Source of the DNA: Deltaproteobacteria bacterium
GTDB taxonomy: Bacteria > Desulfobacterota > Desulfarculia > Adiutricales > Adiutricaceae
Reading direction: 5' to 3'
Assembly (NCBI GenBank): GCA_031279525.1
Contig: JAITIH010000334.1
Location: forward strand, 1 to 6,965
Length of the DNA stretch: 6,965 nt
Made by a program: the position numbers and the translations under genes. Positions 1 to 6,009 of the stretch are shown here, piece by piece (position 1 is the first letter of the stretch; every line of letters begins with the position of its first letter). Under the pieces are notes generated by a model. It was not told the origin of the DNA. It searched no databases and was given only the letters and a program-made list of their open reading frames with translations.

Positions 1-1
1 C

Positions 2-316
2 CACCATCGCCAGTGCGACGACATTGGGACGGTCAAGCTGCCCCGCTGGATTCGCAATTACGCCGGCAGGGACTTTAACTTTTCCTTCATGGCCGGCGGG
101 GACTTTCCCGAGGATCTGAGCCAGTTTGGCCTCATCGTCCACTGCGGGGCCTGCATGCTCAACGACCGGGAGGTTCATTACCGCCGAAAATGCGCCGAGG
201 ACCAAGGGGTCCCTTTGACTAACTACGGGACCGCCATCGCCCACATGCAGGGCCTTTTACGCCGCTGCCTAGGGATTTTTCCCCATATTTTGGCTCTGAT
301 GGAGGACGAGCGATGA
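2..316 (+). CDS. hydF: [FeFe]-hydrogenase H-cluster maturation GTPase HydF, C-terminal part (5' end outside window)
   Basis: Only the last 104 codons are present; the frame is open from base 2 to a TGA at 314-316. HydF is the cytoplasmic GTPase scaffold on which HydE and HydG products are assembled into the 2Fe subcluster before transfer to the hydrogenase. The visible part is the iron-sulfur domain. It opens with a His-His pair and a DDIG-V-K-P-RW stretch, followed by a CGAC motif with cysteines at fragment residues 48 and 51 (bases 143-145 and 152-154). Exactly 46 residues separate the first visible His from the first Cys, matching the family pattern CxH-X46-53-CxxC for [4Fe-4S] binding; the first Cys of that pattern would lie just before the window. 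The VPLTNYG motif (fragment residues 74-80) is also typical. The GTPase and dimerisation domains are not visible. The last codons overlap the next gene by ATGA. Identification is strong; intactness of the missing part is unknown. Confidence 0.95.
   Translation, partial: HHRQCDDIGTVKLPRWIRNYAGRDFNFSFMAGGDFPEDLSQFGLIVHCGACMLNDREVHYRRKCAEDQGVPLTNYGTAIAHMQGLLRRCLGIFPHILALMEDER
301..305 (+). promoter_or_regulatory. Ribosome binding site of the aspartase-like gene, inside hydF
   Basis: GGAGG lies seven bases before the ATG at 313, within the last codons of hydF. Its strength and spacing fix the start of the lyase gene and, with the ATGA stop/start overlap at 313-316, indicate translational coupling of the two genes. 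Confidence 0.85.
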
Positions 317-1653
317 CCAGGCTGGAAAAAGACTCCTTAGGCGAGGCGCTCTTGCCGGCCGACTGCCTTTACGGGATCCAGAGCCAAAGGGCCAAGGACA
401 ATTTTCCGGACCTAGGGCGAACGGTCAATGCCCGCTTAATCAGGGCCATCGTCCAGATTAAAAAGGCCGCGGCCCAGACCCTAGCCGAGCTGATCCCCGA
501 CCGGGCCGAGGTTTATCGGGCCGTGGCCGCGGCCGCGGACGAGGTTTTGGGCGGGCTCTTCGCCGAGGCTTTCGTCGTCCCGGCCATCCAGGGCGGGGCC
601 GGGACCTCGACCAACATGAACTGCAACGAGGTCCTGGCTAACCTAGCCCTGATTAAGCTGGGCCATAAGCCTGGCTCTTACGAGCGTTGCCATCCCTTAG
701 ACGACGTGAACAGGGGCCAGTCGACCAACGACGTTTACCCTTCGGCCCTTAGGATCGCCGCCATTGAGCTTTTAAGGGGCCTTAGCCAAGCCGCGGCCCA
801 GCTCCAAGAGGCCCTCCAGGAAAAAGAAAACGAGTTCGCCGCCGTCCCTAAACTGGGTCGGACCGAGTTGATGGACGCGGCGCCCATCACCTTAGGCGAG
901 GAGTTCGGGGCCTACGCCCAGGCCTTAGCCCGGGACCGTTGGCGGCTTTACAAGATGGAGGAAAGGCTAAGGGAGATTAACCTGGGCGGCCAGGCCGTGG
1001 GGCTAGCCGACCGGACCACCAAGCGGTTTCGGTTCGGGATGGTGGAAAGGCTGCGCCAGGCCACGGGGATAGGCCTCGCCGCCGCCGAGTACCCCATGGA
1101 CGTCACTCAGAACAACGACGTTTTCGTGGAGGCCTCAGGGCTTTTGCGGGCCATGGCCGTTAACCTCAAGAAAATCGCTGGGGACTTTCGGCTCATGAAC
1201 TCCGGGCCCTACGGGGGCCTAGGGGAGATTCGCCTGGCCCCCCTGCAGCTGGGCAGCACCGCCATGCCCGGGAAAGTTAACCCGGTCGTCCCGGAGATGG
1301 TCGTCTGCGCCGCCTTAAAGGTCATGGCCAACGATCTGGCCCTAACCATGGCCGCCGGGCACGGGGAACTTGAGCTGAACGCCTTCGTCCCGGTCATCGC
1401 CGAGAGCCTTTTGGAGAGCTTAGAGCTTTTGACCCAGGCGGCCAACATTTTTCGGCTAAAGGCGGTGGCCACGGTCGAGGCCAACCCAGGGCGCTGCCGG
1501 GAGCTTTTAGAAAAGTCCCTGGCCCGAGCCGCCCAGTACGCGCCCTTATTGGGCTACGACCGGGTCACCCAGATTATCGGCCAGTGGCCCGACCGGCCGA
1601 GCCAGGCCCTGGCCGCTCTAGAGGCGGAGTTTAGGGCCAAGGGCGGCCTTTAG
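313..1653 (+). CDS. aspA: Aspartate ammonia-lyase-like protein, hydF-coupled and divergent
   Basis: A 446-residue member of the aspartase/fumarase superfamily, slightly shorter than classical aspartases (about 470). Such enzymes are cytoplasmic homotetramers; aspartase converts L-aspartate to fumarate and ammonia. Superfamily signatures in order are GAGTSTNMN (95-103), GQSTND (135-140), GRTE (182-185) and the catalytic loop GSTAMPGKVNP (314-324), with the expected catalytic Ser315 and substrate-binding Lys321 and Asn323. The GTSTNMN and STND motifs favour aspartase over fumarase. Odd points: position 185 is Glu, where fumarases and Bacillus AspB have His and, as I recall, E. coli AspA has Gln; the catalytic loop reads GST rather than GSS; and the usual GGTAxGTG stretch is replaced by GGQAVG followed by a basic segment (225-240). 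The ATG at 313 is chosen for its GGAGG and its overlap with hydF. Context suggests a role in hydrogenase maturation, perhaps supplying ammonia for the azadithiolate bridge; this is inference. An amino-acid lyase with altered specificity is the main alternative. Confidence 0.88.
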   Translation: MTRLEKDSLGEALLPADCLYGIQSQRAKDNFPDLGRTVNARLIRAIVQIKKAAAQTLAELIPDRAEVYRAVAAAADEVLGGLFAEAFVVPAIQGGAGTSTNMNCNEVLANLALIKLGHKPGSYERCHPLDDVNRGQSTNDVYPSALRIAAIELLRGLSQAAAQLQEALQEKENEFAAVPKLGRTELMDAAPITLGEEFGAYAQALARDRWRLYKMEERLREINLGGQAVGLADRTTKRFRFGMVERLRQATGIGLAAAEYPMDVTQNNDVFVEASGLLRAMAVNLKKIAGDFRLMNSGPYGGLGEIRLAPLQLGSTAMPGKVNPVVPEMVVCAALKVMANDLALTMAAGHGELELNAFVPVIAESLLESLELLTQAANIFRLKAVATVEANPGRCRELLEKSLARAAQYAPLLGYDRVTQIIGQWPDRPSQALAALEAEFRAKGGL

Positions 1654-1663
1654 GCCGGGCCAA

Positions 1664-1694
1664 GCCCCCCCACCCCCTGGGGCCAAAGGGGGGC
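1664..1694 (+). terminator. Weak candidate terminator hairpin after aspA
   Basis: Eleven bases after the lyase stop codon, GCCCCCC (1664-1670) can pair with GGGGGGC (1688-1694) around a 17-base loop. The following bases (CATTTAGTTCCC) contain no real T-tract, so this is at best a weak or factor-assisted terminator, though its position at the end of the hydF-aspA unit is right. Confidence 0.3.
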
Positions 1695-1985
1695 CATTTA
1701 GTTCCCTAAATCGCCGCGCTAGCGGCTGTAAAATCTTCCAGGATGTTTTAAGAGGCCGCCTTTTAGCCTTGTTGCCTTCTAGCCCGGGCCTATGATGGGC
1801 CCTTTAAAGTTACCTGGTCGTGGTTTAGAGATCAATTTTTTCATTACCTGTCCGCTCGCCAGGCTAAGGTTAGCCCTAAGGCTAGGGGATGAAAGGTCGG
1901 CCCAAGCCCTTTCGGGCCTTAAAGGCCCTTTGGCCGGGCTAAACCCTCGCCGCCCAAAAATACGCCATAAAATTAAGCCCTTAGC

Positions 1986-2019
1986 CGGGGCGGGGGAGCC
2001 GCTTAAGCTAGCCGCCCCG
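1986..2019. repeat. GC-rich inverted repeat with following AT palindrome
   Basis: Eight bases at 1986-1993 (CGGGGCGG) are perfectly complementary to 2012-2019, with an 18-base loop that itself contains the palindrome GCTTAAGC (2001-2008). The palindrome GAAAAATTTTTC follows at 2027-2038. On the + strand this gives a hairpin and then a T-run about 13 bases later, a loose terminator-like layout. No transcript is known to end here, so only the repeat itself is claimed. Confidence 0.4.
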
Positions 2020-2416
2020 CTCGTGGGAAAAATTTTTCTGGATTTTTCGCTCAAAAAGGTTTATGTTATTTGGAAACGAGCGTAAGTTTGATAAAGGCTA
2101 ATTCTCCCTGAAGCCCTTGGAAAAGAAAAGATTTTCAAAATCAGGTTTCCTAAACTTTCGAAACGCTAATAAAACCAGAAAACTTAATTATTATTTCATG
2201 GAAATCTCTTATTTTTTTATTTTTCGCGTTCTAAAATATGAAAGGCTTTTGGGATTAAAATCTGGGCTTCGCTGACCCGCCGCCCTTTTGAAAAGGCCAG
2301 ACCCTCAGCCGCTTGCCCGTTCCCCTCGTTCGGAATTCCAGCCTTTCGGAAAAAAAATTTCTCAACCCTTAAGTTTTTTTCTTTCTTAATTCGTCGGCGT
2401 TGTTCAGTTGATTTTG

Positions 2417-2444
2417 TTGTTTATTGTTTTATTAACATTATAAA
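2417..2444 (+). promoter_or_regulatory. Candidate promoter of the hybrid kinase, containing a motif shared with the HD-GYP gene upstream region
   Basis: TTGTTT (2417-2422), 16 bases, then TATAAA (2439-2444) resembles a housekeeping-sigma promoter about 180 bases before the kinase start. The spacer contains GTTTTATTAAC (2426-2436), followed after one base by TTATAA. The same 11-mer, followed after two bases by TTATAA, occurs at 5881-5891 upstream of the HD-GYP gene. The AT richness makes chance promoter-like matches likely, so the promoter itself is tentative. Confidence 0.35.
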
Positions 2445-2621
2445 GTTTATTATTATGTTTGTATCATCTATAAATACGTTTTTCGTTTCTAAAATTTTTT
2501 TATCTGTTGTATCAGTTGAATAATTTTAATCAGGGGACGAAGTAAATTGATCTAACGCCCGCTTGATCATAGGCGCGTAGCCCAACAATCGACTTAAATC
2601 GCCGCCGCCAAGAGATTCGTC

Positions 2622-5543
2622 ATGTCTTTTCGCTGGAAAGTGTTTTTGGTAAGCGTGGCCATCACGGTCGCCATCATCTTGACCACCGTTGGGGCCAGTC
2701 GGTACTTTATTAAGAGGGGCATTCAGGACACCATCCTGAGCGATCTCTCAATTATGGCCAAGATGGCCGAAAATCTAGTTAGCAGCGACATTGACCTTTT
2801 AAAGGCCGAGGCCTGGGTCGCGGTTCACGACCTGGACAACGTTGATCAGAGCGAGTGGCTTAGCGTCTTGGAAAAAGAGGTGGAAAGTCATAACCTCTTC
2901 ATGTCCGTCACCTTCTTGGACGAGAGCGGCGTCCTCGCCGCCTATGGCTCCCCGGTCACTCCCCCCGAGTATTACGGTAGCCCCGCCGCCAAAAAGGCCT
3001 TAAAAGGCCTGCCGGTCCTTTCCAGCACCCAGACTTTGCCGACCGGGGAATTGGTTTTTCACGTCTTCGTGCCCATGCGGAACCGGCGTCTGGCCGCGGT
3101 GACCGTCCCGGGCTTGTATTTTTTCGATATCTTAAAGGAGTTCAAGGTCTGGGAGTCTGGGTCCGTCTTCCTGCTCGACCAGGACGGAAAGATTCTGTCC
3201 AGCCAAGACCTCAAGCAAGTCTTAGGGGAGTACAACGTCCTAAAGGACCAGCGGGATTTGGCCAACGTCCATTCCTTTAAAAATTTCGTGGAAGGGATCG
3301 CCCCTGGCAGCCATGGCGAAGGCCACTACGTTTTGGACCAAAAAGAAAGGCTCGTCTATTACGTTTCCATCGACGGCTCCGAGGACTACTGGGTCTTAGG
3401 CGTGTCGGCCCCTTTGAGCGAGAGTCCCTTGACCTTCGTGGACAGGGGCGTGGTCATCATGACCTTCGTCTTTTTGGCCATGGGATCGTTGGGCGGCTGG
3501 TTGATCTCGGGGTTTGTCGACCGCCAGTTCAGGATCATCAACACTCAGTACAATAACCTAGCCGAGATGAGCGCGATAGCCCGCAGCGCCTCGGAGGCCA
3601 AGACCCATTTTTTGGCCAACATGAGCCACGAGATGCGCACACCCTTAAACGCCATCATCGGGTTTTCCGACCTCATGCTCTACGGTCGATACGACGCCCG
3701 AGAAAGCCAAGAGGGCCTCCACAAAATCCATTCGGCCGGCCTAATTTTATTGGGCATCATCAACGACATTTTGGACATCACCAAGATCGAGGCCGGGTAC
3801 CTTGAGCTCATTGAAATGGAGTACGAGCTCTCGAGCCTAGTCAACGACGCCGTGGCCGTCAACCTCATCCGCATCGGGGCTAAGCCCATCGAGTTCCACG
3901 TGACTTTGGACCCGGGCCTGCCGTCTAGGCTAGTGGGAGACGAGTTGAGGATCAAGCAGATCTGCTCCAATCTTTTGAGTAACGCCTTTAAATACACCCA
4001 GGCCGGCCAGGTGGAGATGCTGATTAACAGCCACCAGGAAGGGGAAATAGTCTGGCTGAGCATAAAAGTCCGCGACTCCGGGATCGGCATCAAGGAGGAA
4101 GACCTTAAAAAGCTGTTTTCCGCTTACAGCCAGGTCAACACCAAAAGCAACCGCAAGATCGAGGGGACGGGCTTGGGCCTTTCCATCGTCCGCAAGATGG
4201 TGGAAAAGATGAACGGCCGGATTGAGGTGGAGAGCGTCTTCGGTCAGGGCTCCACCTTTAGCGTCATCATCCCGCAGAAAAGGTGTAAAACCGAGACTTT
4301 GGGCGACAAGTTCGGCGACGACAAGGGGAAATTGTCGCCGTCCATCAGCGCCTCCAAATCCGGGGGCCCCCGGAACGTCATTCCCATGCCTTACGCCAAG
4401 ATTCTGTTGGTCGACGACGTTCAGGCCAACTTGGACGTGGCCAAGGGCATTTTAAAGCCTTACTCCATGTCCATCGACTGCGTGACCAACGGCCAGGCGG
4501 CGGTCGACTTGATGCGCGAAGAGATGACCCACTACGACGCCATTTTTATGGACCACATGATGCCGGGCATGGACGGGATGGAGGCCGTAAGGATCATTAG
4601 AAACGAGATAGACAGCGACTACGCCCGGAAAATCCCGATCATCGCTTTAACGGCCAACGCCATCGTGGGCAACGAAAAGCTCTTTTTAGAAAACGGCTTC
4701 CATGCCTACTTAACCAAACCGGTGGACATTCATCGGATGGACCTCGTCTTAAAGCAGCTGGTCAGGAATAAGGAAAAAGAGCGCCGTTGGAACGAGGCCC
4801 TTGAGGCCGGGCGCGAGGCGGCAGGGGAAGAGGCGGCGAGCGTCAAGGCCGACCAGGCGGGGTCTTTGGCCTTCCAGGACATTAACATTCCAGGTCTCGC
4901 CGTGGACGAGGCCATGGAGAGGTTTGGCGGGGACCGAGAGGTCTTCCTCGACGTCTTAAGGTCCTACGTCTCCAGCGTCGAGGAGCTGACCCCGAAGTTG
5001 GCCCAGCCGACCAAAGACAATCTAAAGGACTATTCCATCACCGTCCATGGCCTCAAAAGCTCCAGCTACGGAGTCGGGGCCAACGAAGTGGGGGACATGG
5101 CCAAAGAGCTGGAGTTTCGGTCCGGGGAAGGGGACATGGAATTCATCTTGGCCAACAACAAACGCTTTTTGGCCGAGATGGACCACCTGGTGAGCGAGAT
5201 CAGGGAGCTACTGAATCCTGAGGAGGCGGACGACTTCCGGCCCATGGGAAATAGCCTGGACCCCAAAGTCCTCTCCCGCTTAAAGCTGGCTTGCCTCGCC
5301 TTCGACATGGACGGGGTGGAGGCGGCCCTAACCGAGCTGGACTCCTTCCGCTACGACGCCGAAGAGGACCGCGCCATCCTTAAATGGCTTAAAGACAAGG
5401 CCCTCATGGCCTCCTTGGACGAGATAGCCGATCGCCTAACCGAGCGGGCCGCCGAGAGCAAGGCGACCAAGCAAAAGGCGGCCAAAGCCAAACAGGATGA
5501 AGAGGGGAAGGCGACCGACGGCCAGGCCCCCACCCTGCCTTAA
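2622..5543 (+). CDS. Membrane hybrid sensor histidine kinase (Cache-like sensor, HisKA, HATPase, REC, Hpt, helical C-terminal module)
   Basis: A 973-residue phosphorelay kinase. Transmembrane segments at about 6-26 and 274-298 bracket a periplasmic domain of some 240 residues that looks like a dCache sensor (VTFLDESG at 96-103, WESGS at 177-181, FLLDQDGK at 183-190); its ligand cannot be deduced. No HAMP is visible; a short helical linker leads to HisKA with phospho-His336 in MSHEMRTP. The ATPase has N-box Asn450/Asn454, DSGIG (485-489), GTGLGL (515-520) and GQGSTF (541-546). The REC domain has Asp598/Asp599, phospho-acceptor Asp644, Thr677 and Lys699. An Hpt domain carries His809 in HGLKSSS. 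All relay residues are present, so the protein should be active. Residues about 876-942 form another helical segment, then a Lys/Ala-rich tail. The ATG at 2622 has only a weak AGAG site (2611-2614), but an in-frame TAA at 2595-2597 excludes distant upstream starts. Likely partner: the REC-HD-GYP protein encoded downstream. Confidence 0.95.
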   Translation: MSFRWKVFLVSVAITVAIILTTVGASRYFIKRGIQDTILSDLSIMAKMAENLVSSDIDLLKAEAWVAVHDLDNVDQSEWLSVLEKEVESHNLFMSVTFLDESGVLAAYGSPVTPPEYYGSPAAKKALKGLPVLSSTQTLPTGELVFHVFVPMRNRRLAAVTVPGLYFFDILKEFKVWESGSVFLLDQDGKILSSQDLKQVLGEYNVLKDQRDLANVHSFKNFVEGIAPGSHGEGHYVLDQKERLVYYVSIDGSEDYWVLGVSAPLSESPLTFVDRGVVIMTFVFLAMGSLGGWLISGFVDRQFRIINTQYNNLAEMSAIARSASEAKTHFLANMSHEMRTPLNAIIGFSDLMLYGRYDARESQEGLHKIHSAGLILLGIINDILDITKIEAGYLELIEMEYELSSLVNDAVAVNLIRIGAKPIEFHVTLDPGLPSRLVGDELRIKQICSNLLSNAFKYTQAGQVEMLINSHQEGEIVWLSIKVRDSGIGIKEEDLKKLFSAYSQVNTKSNRKIEGTGLGLSIVRKMVEKMNGRIEVESVFGQGSTFSVIIPQKRCKTETLGDKFGDDKGKLSPSISASKSGGPRNVIPMPYAKILLVDDVQANLDVAKGILKPYSMSIDCVTNGQAAVDLMREEMTHYDAIFMDHMMPGMDGMEAVRIIRNEIDSDYARKIPIIALTANAIVGNEKLFLENGFHAYLTKPVDIHRMDLVLKQLVRNKEKERRWNEALEAGREAAGEEAASVKADQAGSLAFQDINIPGLAVDEAMERFGGDREVFLDVLRSYVSSVEELTPKLAQPTKDNLKDYSITVHGLKSSSYGVGANEVGDMAKELEFRSGEGDMEFILANNKRFLAEMDHLVSEIRELLNPEEADDFRPMGNSLDPKVLSRLKLACLAFDMDGVEAALTELDSFRYDAEEDRAILKWLKDKALMASLDEIADRLTERAAESKATKQKAAKAKQDEEGKATDGQAPTLP

Positions 5544-5579
5544 CCGCGCCTTTTCCCCCCGAAGCCCAAAAAAGGCGAG

Positions 5580-5610
5580 CTTTGGCCTTGGCCGGCCAAA
5601 AAGGCCAAAG
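5580..5610 (+). terminator. Hairpin after the kinase gene, possible terminator
   Basis: CTTTGGCCTT (5580-5589) is perfectly complementary to AAGGCCAAAG (5601-5610) with an 11-base loop, 37 bases after the kinase stop codon. The 10-bp stem is strong, but no T-tract follows on the + strand, so it may protect an mRNA 3' end or assist factor-dependent termination rather than act alone. Confidence 0.4.
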
Positions 5611-5837
5611 GCCTTCTGGCGACGAAAGCTCGAACGATTGACGGCCAATCGGCTCCGATAAGCGGCCCTCGACAAATAAGGGTGGCGTATTTCGCTCGAA
5701 TCGGATAAAATCGAAACGAATCTAACGGACGGGAACAAGTCGATCGAGTATAAAAACTAAAATACCATTAAAACAATAACGAAACAAATACAGACATTAA
5801 TTTTAATTGCGATAACTAAACCTACACAGGTATTTAA

Positions 5838-5866
5838 TTGACTATACAATAACCTATCAAAATAAT
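5838..5866 (+). promoter_or_regulatory. Candidate sigma-70-type promoter for the HD-GYP regulator
   Basis: TTGACT (5838-5843), 17 bases, then AATAAT (5861-5866): each box differs from consensus at one position and the spacing is ideal. It lies about 145 bases before the start codon. Its setting in very AT-rich DNA lowers the value of the match, and a perfect TATAAT further down (5895-5900) competes with it. Confidence 0.4.
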
Positions 5867-5880
5867 CGACGCTTAATTGT

Positions 5881-5900
5881 GTTTTATTAACTCTTATAAT
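5881..5900 (+). promoter_or_regulatory. Second copy of the shared upstream element, ending in a perfect -10 box
   Basis: GTTTTATTAAC (5881-5891) is identical to the motif upstream of the kinase. It is followed after two bases by TTATAAT, whose TATAAT (5895-5900) is a perfect -10 box. A matching -35 is poor (TTAATT at 5873-5878, 16-base spacing), as expected if an activator is needed or if the 11-mer is the activator's site. A regulator binding both copies would co-control kinase and response regulator. This is inferred from two sites only. Confidence 0.35.
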
Positions 5901-5946
5901 AATAATTAAAGACCATCAATTTTAGTTTATTCTGGCCTAAGCCAAA

Positions 5947-6000
5947 GGGGCCCAAGCCCTCGGCGGGCCGCCGTGGTTTTAGGGACGCTCAAATTGAGCG
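5947..6000 (+). promoter_or_regulatory. Three small hairpins in the leader of the HD-GYP gene
   Basis: Three stems follow in a row: GGGC/GCCC with loop CCAA (5948-5959), CGGCG/CGCCG with loop GGC (5961-5973), and CGCTCA/TGAGCG with loop AAT (5986-6000). As DNA the last is the 15-base palindrome CGCTCAAATTGAGCG. It shares its final G with the Shine-Dalgarno GAGG (6000-6003), six bases before the ATG. It could be an operator or a translational control hairpin. The second stem is followed by TGGTTTTA, faintly terminator-like. I recognise no known riboswitch class here. Confidence 0.4.
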
Positions 6001-6009
6001 AGGTTAAAA

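Larger units (their letters stand above)
1654..2621. other. Long intergenic region: GC-rich inverted-repeat part, then AT-rich upstream region of the kinase
   Basis: There is no convincing gene in these 968 bases. About 1654-2085 keeps the GC-rich composition of the genes and is dense in short self-complementary GC motifs (for example 1899-1928 and 1986-2019). It has open frames of 97 and 91 codons on opposite strands, but neither product resembles a protein I know and neither has a convincing ribosome site, so this part may be a 3' structured region or the remains of a lost gene. From about 2090 the composition switches to AT-rich, down to 20% G/C at 2401-2520, interrupted by a small GC island at about 2265-2345 that includes the 13-base palindrome at 2284-2296. 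The last 100 bases before the kinase are mixed. I found no tRNA, riboswitch or known small RNA by eye. Confidence 0.7.
5544..6009. other. Intergenic region between kinase and HD-GYP regulator
   Basis: These 466 bases hold no credible gene on either strand. In order they contain a hairpin after the kinase (5580-5610), about 130 bases of mixed composition including a small hairpin at 5635-5651 (CGATTG/CAATCG), a 24% G/C stretch at 5761-5940 with two candidate promoters, and a GC-rich leader segment (about 5934-6000) with consecutive hairpins just before the HD-GYP start. The length and content suggest that the regulator is transcribed from its own promoter rather than only by read-through from the kinase. 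Confidence 0.7.

Noticed and set aside
1209..1484. Minus-strand open frame inside the aspartase-like gene, with similar ones inside the kinase (for example 3680-4093, 5066-5308)
   Set aside because: They are antisense to strongly identified genes with intact motifs, and their Ser/Arg-rich products are typical shadow translations.
1792..2085. 97-codon open frame on the + strand (and a 91-codon one on the - strand at 1779-2054) in the intergenic region
   Set aside because: The products resemble no protein I know and have no convincing ribosome site. Open frames on both strands are expected in GC-rich, repeat-dense DNA.
2547..2569. Paired TTGATC repeats before the kinase start, suggestive of an operator
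   Set aside because: Hexamer repeats with no supporting dyad beyond the palindromic TGATCA; chance level.
4222..4455. 77-codon open frame overlapping the kinase in another frame
   Set aside because: It lies wholly within the ATPase-REC linker region of the kinase, with an Arg/Pro/Ser-rich shadow product.
2421..5779. Inverted 10-mer TTATTGTTTT (2421-2430) and AAAACAATAA (5770-5779) flanking the kinase, suggestive of element ends
   Set aside because: It is short, of low complexity and in AT-rich DNA. No transposase, target duplication or extended similarity accompanies it.
1899..5960. Identical 12-mer GGCCCAAGCCCT at 1899-1910 and 5949-5960
   Set aside because: About one or two 12-base matches are expected by chance in a window of this size, and more in GC-rich stretches. 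The flanks do not align further.
5544..6009. Possible c-di-GMP riboswitch in the HD-GYP leader
   Set aside because: I could not find the conserved GEMM core or tetraloop-receptor pattern; only small local hairpins are present.
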